Of a stretch of DNA of 64,000 nt, positions 1 through 7,411 are shown in pieces; the first letter of the stretch is position 1; the number at the start of each line of letters is the position of its first letter. A program made the position numbers and the translations under genes. A model generated the notes under the pieces. It ran no database searches. It was not told the origin of the DNA and was given only the letters and a program-made list of their open reading frames with translations. Source of the DNA: Oscillospiraceae bacterium (GTDB lineage Bacteria; Bacillota; Clostridia; Oscillospirales; Oscillospiraceae). Location: positions 19,305 through 83,304 of the forward strand of contig JAETSB010000015.1 of NCBI GenBank assembly GCA_021769865.1, read 5' to 3'.

Positions 1-1049
1 CCGTGGCTGCAGTCACCGGGCAGTTCGCCCAGTGGTTCCCTGGAATTTGGATGGACCCGAACGCGCCGGAGGTCTCGGAGGAGATCGTGGGCCGCATGGG
101 CACGGTCATCGGGGTGCCTCAGACCGTGGACGGCGTGTCGGTGACTCTGAACGCCGCCGTGTGGGACGGGCAGGAGCTGCGGCTGTCCCTGACGACGGAC
201 ATCCCGGACCTGCCGGAGGACTTCAACCCCGACGCCGCGTTCTACGACCTGGAGTGCCATCTGACGCTGGCGGAGAACCAGCGGGAGGCGTATCTGCGTA
301 AGGAAACCGCCCGGATTCACGATGTGAGCCATATAGACTCCACCGCGGAAGAGCGGGAGGCGCTGGTCCAGTCCGACCTGGAGGACCCCTTCATGCCCTA
401 CCTCCGGCCGGTTATCCGGGCGACCCGTCAGGAGGACGGCACCCTCACCCTGGCGGTGTACGCGAACCTGTACGACTACGTGGAGACGCCGGAGCTGACG
501 CTGCACATCGAAAACCTGTCCACCTACCAGGAGGGGCAGGAGGAGGACGGCTTCTTCGTCTCGATCTCGGAGATCAGCCCCGACGGAACCGTCACCACCG
601 ACCGGGAGGTAAACGAGCCGTTCCTCCCCGGCCCCTTCGACTTCACCTTTACCCTGGACAAGAAGCTCTCGCCCGTCAGCTATAGCGGAGACATAGACGC
701 CACCTATGAGAACATCCCCGTGCGGCTTTCGAAGATCACGGTCAGGGCCTTCCAGGTCGACGCCTATGGTGAGGTCCTGGCCCCGATGGACCCCACCGGG
801 GAGGACCCGGACAAGCTGTATGTCAGCATGGAGCAAAGCATTGCCATGAGCGTCAACGGACTTTGGACAGAGGACGGGGACTACGTGGAAACCGTCGGCG
901 CGACGGCGTTCCCTATCGCGGAGGACGGACAGTCCGACTGTGAGATGCACAACTCGCCCCTCCACGTGGTGGACCCCGCCACTGTGACGGCGCTGAACAT
1001 CGGCGGGAAGCGGGTGGAGCTGAGCGAGCTGGAGCGCCTGAGCGAGTAA
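1..1049 (+). CDS. Exported protein paralog, 5' partial
   Basis: This reading frame is open from the left edge of the window and stops at TAA before 1050, so its N-terminus lies outside. It aligns throughout with the protein at 1170-2264: both have QWFP near the start, an MGT-x5-Q/T-x-TV block, then LTLNAAVWDG-type and ELTLxIEN blocks, an FDFTFTLD motif and a C-terminal xVELxxL end. By that comparison the missing part is a signal peptide and a short Thr/Ala-rich linker. The topology resembles DUF4179/DUF5643-type ectodomains of Firmicutes surface or anti-sigma proteins, but I do not recognise a specific function. The two copies are separated by a terminator-like hairpin and probably arose by tandem duplication. 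An extracellular location is inferred only from the paralog. Confidence 0.8.
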   Translation, partial: VAAVTGQFAQWFPGIWMDPNAPEVSEEIVGRMGTVIGVPQTVDGVSVTLNAAVWDGQELRLSLTTDIPDLPEDFNPDAAFYDLECHLTLAENQREAYLRKETARIHDVSHIDSTAEEREALVQSDLEDPFMPYLRPVIRATRQEDGTLTLAVYANLYDYVETPELTLHIENLSTYQEGQEEDGFFVSISEISPDGTVTTDREVNEPFLPGPFDFTFTLDKKLSPVSYSGDIDATYENIPVRLSKITVRAFQVDAYGEVLAPMDPTGEDPDKLYVSMEQSIAMSVNGLWTEDGDYVETVGATAFPIAEDGQSDCEMHNSPLHVVDPATVTALNIGGKRVELSELERLSE

Positions 1050-1089
1050 AAAATAGTTTTCAAGTTTTTTCAAAATCATGTGGTACAAT

Positions 1090-1136
1090 GCCCTCCCCCT
1101 CCGTTTAGAAAATAGAACGGAGCGGGGAGGGCGTTT
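1090..1136 (+). terminator. Long hairpin between the two paralogs
   Basis: GCCCTCCCC (1090-1098) pairs with GGGGAGGGC (1124-1132) and CTCCGTT (1099-1105) with AACGGAG (1116-1122), with one unpaired C at 1123. The tail GTTTCTCC is only moderately T-rich. It probably ends the first gene. Confidence 0.6.
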
Positions 1137-1169
1137 CTCCTTCCCGCCGGAAAAGAAAGGAAGATCACC

Positions 1170-2264
1170 ATGAAAACTTGGAAACGATTAGTAACCGGCC
1201 TGCTCAGCCTGACGCTGGCTGCGTCCCTCACCGGCACCGCCCTGGCGGCGGAGACCGCCAAAACGACGGAGGAAACCTCTAAGACTGCCGCCGCAGAAAC
1301 CGCGAAGCCCGCGGGGCCGTTCTCCCAGTGGTTCCCCAGATTTGAGGTGAACCCGGAGGACCCCACGGCGTCGGAGGCCGTCCTGGCCAAAATGGGCACC
1401 GCCATCCAGCAGACCAAGACTGTGGGCGGCGAGACGCTGACCCTGAACGGCGCCGTGTGGGACGGGGGCTTAGTTCAGCTGTCCCTCACCGCCAAGAGCC
1501 CGAGCCTCCCGAAGGTGGTGGACAACTATACCTGGCTGAACTCGGACGGATGCACCGCCAGGATGCCGGAGGAGCAGTGGAAGGCATACGTGGAAAACAA
1601 GGTCGAGCGTGAGACCGCCGGAGAGAAGCTTTCCAAAGAAGAGCGGGACCAACGGCTCCAGTCCCTGATGGAGCGGGCGCAGATGCAGTTGGATCCGAAT
1701 CTCAGCGTTGTCAGCCGGGAGGGAAATACCGTCCGGCTGGCGGCGACGATGATTCTGGACGACTATCTGGAAAAGCCGGAGCTGACGCTGCGCATTGAGA
1801 ATGTGGAAATTACGGGCCAAGCCATGGAACAGCCCGGCACCAGGTCGGGCGAATACGTGCTGAAGGGACCGTTTGAATTCACCTTCACGCTGGACAACAT
1901 GCTCCCGTCCATGAACTACCAGGGAGACGTCAAAATGACGTTCGATAAAATTCCCGTGCGGATCACCGCGGTCAGTGTCTCCCCCAAGCAGATCACCGTG
2001 GGCTATACCCTGGATACGAATGATCCGGCCGTGGAGAGGAAACTGTCCGCGTACGTGAAGGGCATCTGGACGAAGGACGGCAAATATGTGGACTGCGCCG
2101 GCTCCTTTGGCATCAGAGGTATGCTGATCTCGGGAGATGGGAAACCCATGACCGGTGACTGGAACCGGAGCTTCCCCTACCCCATCGACCCCGCCGCGGT
2201 AACGGCGGTGGACATCAGCGGCACCCGGGTGGAGCTGGGGAAACTGAATTTGGCAACAACCTAA
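1170..2264 (+). CDS. Exported protein, second paralog (DUF4179-like)
   Basis: The 364-residue protein starts with a clear Sec signal peptide: a Lys/Arg N-region, a leucine/alanine core and an ALA cleavage site near residue 27. A Thr/Lys/Ala linker follows to about residue 48, then the domain shared with the partial protein to its left. No transmembrane segment or cell-wall anchor is visible after the signal peptide. The start is chosen for its AAAGGAAG ribosome site and the signal peptide. The body is a series of alternating beta-strand-like blocks ending in a short VELGKL motif. I cannot name a substrate or partner. Similar ectodomains occur near ECF sigma/anti-sigma pairs, but no sigma factor adjoins this pair; the nearest is at 14.5 kb. 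Confidence 0.85.
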   Translation: MKTWKRLVTGLLSLTLAASLTGTALAAETAKTTEETSKTAAAETAKPAGPFSQWFPRFEVNPEDPTASEAVLAKMGTAIQQTKTVGGETLTLNGAVWDGGLVQLSLTAKSPSLPKVVDNYTWLNSDGCTARMPEEQWKAYVENKVERETAGEKLSKEERDQRLQSLMERAQMQLDPNLSVVSREGNTVRLAATMILDDYLEKPELTLRIENVEITGQAMEQPGTRSGEYVLKGPFEFTFTLDNMLPSMNYQGDVKMTFDKIPVRITAVSVSPKQITVGYTLDTNDPAVERKLSAYVKGIWTKDGKYVDCAGSFGIRGMLISGDGKPMTGDWNRSFPYPIDPAAVTAVDISGTRVELGKLNLATT

Positions 2265-2371
2265 CATCCTCGGCCGGCCTGATGATGATGAGGTGTATCA
2301 ATCGTGGGGGTGGACTGTACCCGTATAGGGACACTCACGGAATCACCGCAGCTGGCAGGGCCGACAAATGC

Positions 2372-2404
2372 TTTAAAATTAGCCTATCTCCCGCTAATTT
2401 TAAA
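2372..2404. repeat. Perfect AT-rich inverted repeat
   Basis: TTTAAAATTAGC (2372-2383) and GCTAATTTTAAA (2393-2404) form a perfect 12-bp inverted repeat around a 9-nt loop. It sits between the paralog and mntP and upstream of the mntP promoter, with no T-tract after it. It could be an operator or a weak bidirectional terminator. Confidence 0.6.
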
Positions 2405-2466
2405 TGCTGCTGCCCTGGGGGAAGACCGGGAGTCTATTCGCGTTTTTCGGTCCTCGTTCATATTCA

Positions 2467-2496
2467 TTGACAGCCGGAATATGGATATGGTATTAT
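2467..2496 (+). promoter_or_regulatory. Sigma-A promoter of mntP
   Basis: TTGACA (2467-2472) and TATTAT (2491-2496) are separated by 18 bp. The predicted leader is only about 25 nt, which leaves no room for a riboswitch downstream of this promoter. Confidence 0.8.
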
Positions 2497-2528
2497 CTAA
2501 CAACTACATCAATTAGGGAGGATTTCCC

Positions 2529-3098
2529 ATGGATCTTTTGGAGTTGTTCCTGATCGCCGTCGGCCTTTCAATGGACGCCTTTGCCGTCTCCGTCTGCAAG
2601 GGCTTATCCGTTCAGCGGCTGATGCCCCGGCATTACCTTCTCACCGGCGCCTGGTTCGGCGGCTTTCAGGCCCTGATGCCCTCCATCGGGTTCCTGCTGG
2701 GCTCCGCCTTCGAGCGGTACATCGTCTCCTTCGACCACTGGGTCGCCTTTGTCCTCCTGGCCCTCATCGGCGGGAACATGGTCAAGGAGAGCTTTTCCGG
2801 GGATGAAGCGTGTCACGACGACTCCTTTTCCGTCCGCACCATGTTCCTCCTGGCGGTGGCCACCAGCATCGACGCGCTGGCGGTGGGCGTCACCTTCGCC
2901 CTGCTGCCGGACGTGCATATTGCCTCCGCCGTGTCCCTGATCGGCGTCACAACCTTCCTCCTCTCCGCCGCGGGGCTGAGAGTGGGCAATGTCTTCGGCC
3001 TGCGGTACAAGGCCCGGGCGGAGTTGGCGGGCGGCGTCATCCTGATCCTCATGGGCTTGAAGATCCTCCTGGAGCACTTGGGGATCCTGGCGTTTTGA
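2529..3098 (+). CDS. mntP: Manganese efflux pump MntP
   Basis: At 189 residues with six predicted membrane helices this is the normal size and shape of MntP (formerly YebN/UPF0059), which exports Mn(II) across the cytoplasmic membrane. The N-terminal helix carries the family signature GLSMDAFAVS, and its internal repeat appears as TSIDALAVG at about residues 111-119; the acidic Asp residues in these two motifs are known to be needed for Mn transport in the family. An AGGGAGGA ribosome site precedes the ATG. It appears monocistronic, with its own sigma-A promoter and a hairpin 18 bp after the stop. Many mntP genes are controlled by a yybP-ykoY Mn riboswitch, but the predicted leader here is too short for one. 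Confidence 0.95.
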   Translation: MDLLELFLIAVGLSMDAFAVSVCKGLSVQRLMPRHYLLTGAWFGGFQALMPSIGFLLGSAFERYIVSFDHWVAFVLLALIGGNMVKESFSGDEACHDDSFSVRTMFLLAVATSIDALAVGVTFALLPDVHIASAVSLIGVTTFLLSAAGLRVGNVFGLRYKARAELAGGVILILMGLKILLEHLGILAF

Positions 3099-3115
3099 GC
3101 GCCTCTTATGGATAT

Positions 3116-3155
3116 GGAAACGGGAAAGGACCCCAAGGGGCCCTTTCCCGTTTCC
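3116..3155. terminator. Hairpin between convergent genes
   Basis: GGAAACGGGAAAGG pairs with CCTTTCCCGTTTCC around an ACCCCAAGGGGC core. There is no T-tract on either side. It lies between the convergent ends of mntP and the DUF4397 gene and probably serves both. Confidence 0.65.
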
Positions 3156-3169
3156 ATTATCCGAAGGCT

Positions 3170-4165
3170 TTACCGGTCCATCAGAATCAGGTTCTGGATG
3201 TTGTTCCGGCCGCTGCCGCTTTGGAGCAGGTAGACGCTGTAGATGGCGTTGCTGGTCACGTCCAGATACAGCGAACCGAAGGTCTCGTGAGGCGGGTAGA
3301 CCCCCAGCCAGGCGGAGTCCAGGGTCTCGATGTCCAGACCGGCGGGCATGGCCATCAGGTTCGTGTCCGCGTAGAAGAACTGGTAGGTGCCGGGCATGAT
3401 GCGCTTAAAGGCGGGGACCTCTTTGAACCGCAGGTCCGACCAAACCACCCGGCCGTCGCTCATGATCACGTCCAGGGGGCCGCTGTTGTAGGCCAGGTTG
3501 CCGATGCGGAAGCTGGAGAATCCGTTGGTGGGCGGGCAGCAGCTGTCGGTAATCTGCATTAGGTCCAGGCCCCCGGCGGTGTTGATGATGGCGATGGTGG
3601 TGATGCTGTTGGACTGGAAGGGCATCGTCTTCTGGATGTAGACATATCCGTCGGTTCCGGTGACGGTCACCGTTTGAAAACCGGCGCTGACTTGACCGTA
3701 GGTGGTGGCGGAGGCATAGTTCAGCAGGTTTACAAACCGGCGGTTTCCGATGAAAATACGGAAGGCGGGATAGCCGTAGCCCGCGTTCAGGAAGCGCACC
3801 TTGGCAGCCCCGGGCCACACCCCGCCGATGACGCCGGGCAGGACGATGATCCCGCCGCAGTTCCCGCTGGGACAGGTCCAGCCGCCGTTGTTATTGCCGG
3901 GGTAAACCGGGCCTCCCTCGCCGGGACTGGGCAGGGGAATGACGGGCTCCACAGCCGTGCCGCCGTTCATATCGCCGGGATACACCGGGCCCCCCTCGCC
4001 GGGATTGGGCAGGGGAATCACAGGCTCCTGGCCGGCGCCGCTGTCCATGTTGCCGGGATAGACGGGCCCGCCCTCGCCCACGTTGGGCAGGGGAATCATG
4101 GGCTCATCGGCATTGACCATTCTCCCCGCGGGGGAGGCGTATTGCCGAGTCATGTTTTGTTCCAT
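3170..4165 (-). CDS. DUF4397 protein with Pro/Gly-rich repeats
   Basis: The protein (331 residues from the chosen ATG) has three tandem 26-residue repeats near its N-terminus, each with the core PLPxxGEGGPVYPG, followed by a Gly/Cys linker (CPSGNCGG). A DUF4397-type domain follows from about residue 120 to 220: the VRFLNAGYGYPAFRIFIG opening is typical of this family of beta-sandwich surface proteins, and a second related half runs to the C-terminus. There is no signal peptide, although proteins of this type are often surface or spore associated. The frame is open further upstream, but 4165 is chosen because a GGAGG (4194-4198) lies at a workable distance once the hairpin at 4173-4191 is folded. 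Function is unknown. Confidence 0.8.
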   Translation of the reverse strand: MEQNMTRQYASPAGRMVNADEPMIPLPNVGEGGPVYPGNMDSGAGQEPVIPLPNPGEGGPVYPGDMNGGTAVEPVIPLPSPGEGGPVYPGNNNGGWTCPSGNCGGIIVLPGVIGGVWPGAAKVRFLNAGYGYPAFRIFIGNRRFVNLLNYASATTYGQVSAGFQTVTVTGTDGYVYIQKTMPFQSNSITTIAIINTAGGLDLMQITDSCCPPTNGFSSFRIGNLAYNSGPLDVIMSDGRVVWSDLRFKEVPAFKRIMPGTYQFFYADTNLMAMPAGLDIETLDSAWLGVYPPHETFGSLYLDVTSNAIYSVYLLQSGSGRNNIQNLILMDR

Positions 4166-4172
4166 ATTCACA

Positions 4173-4198
4173 GCCGGAAAAAGGTTCCGGCATCCTCC
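4173..4198 (-). promoter_or_regulatory. Hairpin between ribosome site and start codon
   Basis: Read on the minus strand, GGAGG (4194-4198) is followed by a perfect 7-bp hairpin, GCCGGAA-CCTTT-TTCCGGC (4173-4191), and then ATG at 4165. In linear sequence the ribosome site is too far from the ATG; with the hairpin folded the effective spacing becomes about 9 nt. Confidence 0.5.
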
Positions 4199-4484
4199 TT
4201 TCATAATGGGGCTATGACAGTCTATGCCCGGGACCACGCCGCCGTTCCAGCCGGGACTCGGGAGAGGAGCTTCGATTTCCCCAAACGGCAGGGTGAATTT
4301 TCTGCGTGCGTTGTTTGGAAACAGGCGGAGGTGAATATTATCCGGTTTTAACCTGTTTTATCCTATTTATTCACTTCGGGGCGCACCTCATCAGGCTGCG
4401 GTTCAGCGTGTTTTTCTTGGCAATTGTCCGGGTCTCTGCCGGCATCGGGCATTTTTTGTCGCTTTTATCACAATTTTTCCATTT

Positions 4485-4500
4485 TTGTGTCTTTTCACAA
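4485..4500. promoter_or_regulatory. Inverted repeat upstream of sigma-54 promoter
   Basis: TTGTG-N6-CACAA is centred about 55 bp upstream of the -24 element. It is a candidate activator site, but nothing else supports that role. The rest of 4238-4540 holds AT-rich sequence with no convincing gene. Confidence 0.3.
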
Positions 4501-4545
4501 GGCGGGGAAAACCAGCGGCGGCTTTTTTTGGCATTTCGCCATATG

Positions 4546-4560
4546 TGGCACAAAAATTGC
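4546..4560 (+). promoter_or_regulatory. Sigma-54 (-24/-12) promoter
   Basis: TGGCAC (4546-4551), five A residues and TTGC (4557-4560) match the sigma-54 consensus with the required 10 bp between the invariant GG and GC. Transcription would start near 4572, leaving a leader of about 75 nt before the gene at 4647. No competing sigma-A promoter was seen here. Confidence 0.85.
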
Positions 4561-4646
4561 TAGCTATTTTGGCAGATGCGGTTCAAAATCGCGTGGAGAA
4601 CCCCGACGAGCCAAAATTGAGAATATGATTTGAGAGGAGAAAACGT

Positions 4647-5819
4647 ATGGCTTATAAGTTTGATGAGATCGTAGACCGCTCGCAAAACTATGCGGCCAAG
4701 TTCGAGGAGGCTGAGCTCCACTACGGCACGAACAACGTCATACCCCTTTGGATTGCCGATATGGATTTCCGCACCGCCCCCTGTATCGTCGAGGCCATCA
4801 AGGCCCGGGCCGACCAGGGCATTTTCGGTTATACCTGGCGGACGCCCAAATACTTTGAGGCCGTGGCGGATTGGCAGAACCGCCGCAACGGCTGGCGGCC
4901 CGATATTGAAAAAATGGCCTTCGCCCCCGGCGTGGTACCCTGCATGCGGATGATTCTGACCATGTTCACCCGGCCCGGAGACAAAATCATCATCCAGCAG
5001 CCGGTCTACCATCCCTTCGCCGACGTGATTGAGAACACCGGACGGGAAATGGTCGTCAGCCCCCTGAAACGGGACGAAGACGGATATTACACCATGGACC
5101 TGGAGGACTTCGAGTCCAAAATCGACGGCGTGAAGTTCTTCATTCTCTGCAACCCCCACAATCCCGTGGGCCGGGCCTGGACGCCGGAGGAGCTGAAAGC
5201 CGTGGGGGATATCTGCGTCCGTCACGGCGTGGAAATCCTCTCCGACGAGATCCATTCCGACCTGATGCTGAACGGCCACAGGCACACCTGCATGGCCTCT
5301 GTCTCCTCGGAGATTGCCGCCCTTACCACCACCTGCATCGCCCCCAGCAAAACCTTCAACTTGGCGGGGCTCCAGTCCTCCACCGTGATTTTCAACACCG
5401 TGGAGCGGAAGGACGCCTATGTCGCCGAGCTGAAGCGGATGGACATTGCCCGCAACAACTGCTTCAGCCTGGTAGCCACTATGGCCGCCTACGAGCGGGG
5501 CGAGGACTGGCTGGAGGAACTGAAGGTCTACTTGGCGGACAACATGCGCTTCATCAACGACTTCTGCCGGGAGCGCCTGCCGGAGCTGAAGCCCAACCTG
5601 CCCGAGGCTACCTACCTCAACTGGATCGACGCCCGGGGCCTGGGGATGGACGACGCCGCCCTCCAGCGTTTCTGCGTGGAAAAGGCCGGCGTGGCCTTCG
5701 GCAAGGGCACCGACTTCGGCGTGGGCGGCAGCGGCTTCCTGCGGCTCAACGCCGCCTGCCCCCGGGCTACCATCGAGAAGGCCCTGACCCAGATGGAGAA
5801 GGCCGTCCGGGCCCGCTGA
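4647..5819 (+). CDS. patB: MalY/PatB-type cystathionine beta-lyase/aminotransferase
   Basis: This is a fold-type I pyridoxal-phosphate enzyme of 390 residues, the usual length of the MalY/PatB group, which cleaves C-S bonds in cystathionine, cysteine or S-substituted cysteines to pyruvate, ammonia and a thiol. Visible family marks are PLWIADMDF near residue 32, GYTWR near 64, CNPHNPVGR near 170, the DEIHSDL block near 208, and SKTFNLAGLQ near 233, whose Lys should carry the cofactor. AGAGGAGA lies just before the ATG. It is the first gene behind the sigma-54 promoter and is followed 135 bp later by an NhaC-type antiporter. The exact substrate (cysteine, cystathionine or a host-derived conjugate) cannot be read from sequence. 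Confidence 0.9.
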   Translation: MAYKFDEIVDRSQNYAAKFEEAELHYGTNNVIPLWIADMDFRTAPCIVEAIKARADQGIFGYTWRTPKYFEAVADWQNRRNGWRPDIEKMAFAPGVVPCMRMILTMFTRPGDKIIIQQPVYHPFADVIENTGREMVVSPLKRDEDGYYTMDLEDFESKIDGVKFFILCNPHNPVGRAWTPEELKAVGDICVRHGVEILSDEIHSDLMLNGHRHTCMASVSSEIAALTTTCIAPSKTFNLAGLQSSTVIFNTVERKDAYVAELKRMDIARNNCFSLVATMAAYERGEDWLEELKVYLADNMRFINDFCRERLPELKPNLPEATYLNWIDARGLGMDDAALQRFCVEKAGVAFGKGTDFGVGGSGFLRLNAACPRATIEKALTQMEKAVRAR

Positions 5820-5953
5820 GAGGAAAGCGTCACTTTCGTATCAAAACGGCCGTTTTGCCGGTGCGGAACATTCCGCCCCGGAGAAGCGCCTGCCGATTTG
5901 ATAAATACCTGTGCGAAAAAAGCACGCTGTGCAAAATGAGAGAGGAGAACAAC

Positions 5954-7294
5954 ATGGAAAACCAGAAAAAACTAGGCCCCATCGCATTCTTACCCCTCAT
6001 CGTGTTCCTGGTCCTGTATGTGGGCTGCGGCATCACCTTTACCCTCATGGGGGCGGAGAGCCCCTTCGGGCAGTTCCCCCGCCACGTGGCCCTGCTGGCC
6101 GGCGTCGCCGTGGCGCTGCTGCTGGCCCCCGACGTGAAAGTGGGCAAAAAACTGGACCTCTTCTGCGAGAGCATGGGCAACTCCGGCGTCATGATGATCA
6201 TTCTGATCTACTTGATGGCCGGCGGTTTCCAGGGCGCGGCGGCGGCCATGGGCGGCAAGGATTCCGTCATTAACCTGGCCCTGCACTTCATTCCCGCCTC
6301 CCTGCTGATTCCCGGCGTGTTCCTCATGTGCTGCTTCATCTCCACCGCCATCGGCACCTCCATGGGCACCATCGCGGCCATGGCCCCCGTGGCCATCGGC
6401 GTAGCCCAGGGCGCGGGCCTGAACGCCGCCATTGTGGGCGCGGCGGTCATCGGCGGCTCCTATTTCGGCGACAACCTGTCCATGATCTCCGACACCACCA
6501 TCTCCGCCGCCCAGGGCTGCGGCTCCGAGATGAAGGACAAGTTCCGCATGAACTTCTTCATGGCCCTGCCCGCCGCCATTGTCGCCATCATCATTTACGG
6601 CATCCTGGGCAGCAGCGGCGCGGGCAGCGTGGAGGCCGGTTCCTACAGCGTCATCCAGGTCCTTCCCTACCTGGTGGTCCTCGTCACCGCCCTGATGGGT
6701 ATTAATGTGGCGGTGGTCCTGTTCGTGGGCATCCTGATGACGGGCATCATCGGCATCGCCATGGGCACCGTGGGCTTCTTTGAGTGGGTCCAGGCCATCG
6801 GCGGCGGCATGAGCGACATGTTCTCCATCTCCATCGTGGCCGCCCTGATCTCCGGCATCATCGGCCTGGTCCGCTACTACGGCGGCGTGGAGTGGGTGGT
6901 CAACGCCATCACCTCCCGCATCAAGAACCGCCGGGGCGCGGAGTACGGCATCGGCCTTCTCTCCGGCGTCCTCTCCGCCGCGCTGGTGAACAACACCATC
7001 GGCATCATCGTCACCTGCCCCCTGGCCAAGGAGATCGGCGGCAAGTACGGCATCGCTCCCAAGCGGCTGGCCAGCCTGGTGGACATCTTCGCCTGCGCGT
7101 TCCTGTCCCTGATGCCCCACGACGGCGGCATCCTTATCGTCACGGAGCTGGCAGGCTGCACGCCGCTGGACGTTCTGCCCTACTCCTTCTACATGTTCGC
7201 TCTGATCATCTTTACCTGCGTCACCATTCAGTTCGGCCTGCTGCGGACTCCCGAGGAGAAGGCCGCGGCGGAAAAGGACCCCGCCCTGCGCTGA
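5954..7294 (+). CDS. NhaC-family Na+/H+ antiporter-type transporter
   Basis: The 446-residue polytopic membrane protein has about 11-12 hydrophobic segments. The pattern GGSYFGDNLSMISDTT (about residues 170-185) and NNTIGIIVTCPLAKEI near 351 are characteristic of NhaC family members, which exchange Na+ for H+ or in some cases small metabolites such as malate and lactate. The start at 5954 is chosen for the GAGAGAGGAG site, although the frame is open 99 bp upstream. A GTGC-N7-GCAC repeat lies in the gap before it. Pairing with a C-S lyase under one sigma-54 promoter suggests that it may move a sulfur amino acid or its product; that is inference. A strong terminator follows. Confidence 0.88.
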   Translation: MENQKKLGPIAFLPLIVFLVLYVGCGITFTLMGAESPFGQFPRHVALLAGVAVALLLAPDVKVGKKLDLFCESMGNSGVMMIILIYLMAGGFQGAAAAMGGKDSVINLALHFIPASLLIPGVFLMCCFISTAIGTSMGTIAAMAPVAIGVAQGAGLNAAIVGAAVIGGSYFGDNLSMISDTTISAAQGCGSEMKDKFRMNFFMALPAAIVAIIIYGILGSSGAGSVEAGSYSVIQVLPYLVVLVTALMGINVAVVLFVGILMTGIIGIAMGTVGFFEWVQAIGGGMSDMFSISIVAALISGIIGLVRYYGGVEWVVNAITSRIKNRRGAEYGIGLLSGVLSAALVNNTIGIIVTCPLAKEIGGKYGIAPKRLASLVDIFACAFLSLMPHDGGILIVTELAGCTPLDVLPYSFYMFALIIFTCVTIQFGLLRTPEEKAAAEKDPALR

Positions 7295-7310
7295 TTCTCC
7301 CGACTGCGGA

Positions 7311-7340
7311 ACGGACCGCCGGCCTCCGGCGGTCCGTTTT
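7311..7340 (+). terminator. Rho-independent terminator
   Basis: ACGGACCGCCGG and CCGGCGGTCCGT form a perfect 12-bp stem with a 3-nt loop, followed by TTT. It closes the sigma-54 transcription unit. Confidence 0.9.
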
Positions 7341-7368
7341 CCGGCACCCATTCCCAAGGCGGGCTTCA

Positions 7369-7397
7369 TTGACAAGCGGGCCCGCCGCCGGTATAAT
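7369..7397 (+). promoter_or_regulatory. Sigma-A promoter close to start codon
   Basis: TTGACA (7369-7374), 17 bp and TATAAT (7392-7397) form a consensus promoter. The start codon is at 7412, so the predicted leader is only about 8 nt. Confidence 0.85.
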
Positions 7398-7411
7398 GAA
7401 AGGGACACGTT

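Noticed and set aside
2282..2516. Short overlapping plus-strand frames of 62 and 70 codons between the exported paralog and mntP
   Set aside because: No ribosome site, no recognisable sequence, and they run through the inverted repeat and the mntP promoter.
2265..2528. yybP-ykoY (Mn) riboswitch expected before mntP
   Set aside because: The conserved core was not seen and the consensus promoter leaves only about 25 nt of leader.
4306..4633. Short frames of 60-85 codons on both strands upstream of the C-S lyase gene
   Set aside because: They overlap each other and the sigma-54 promoter, lack ribosome sites and have unusual composition for this genome.
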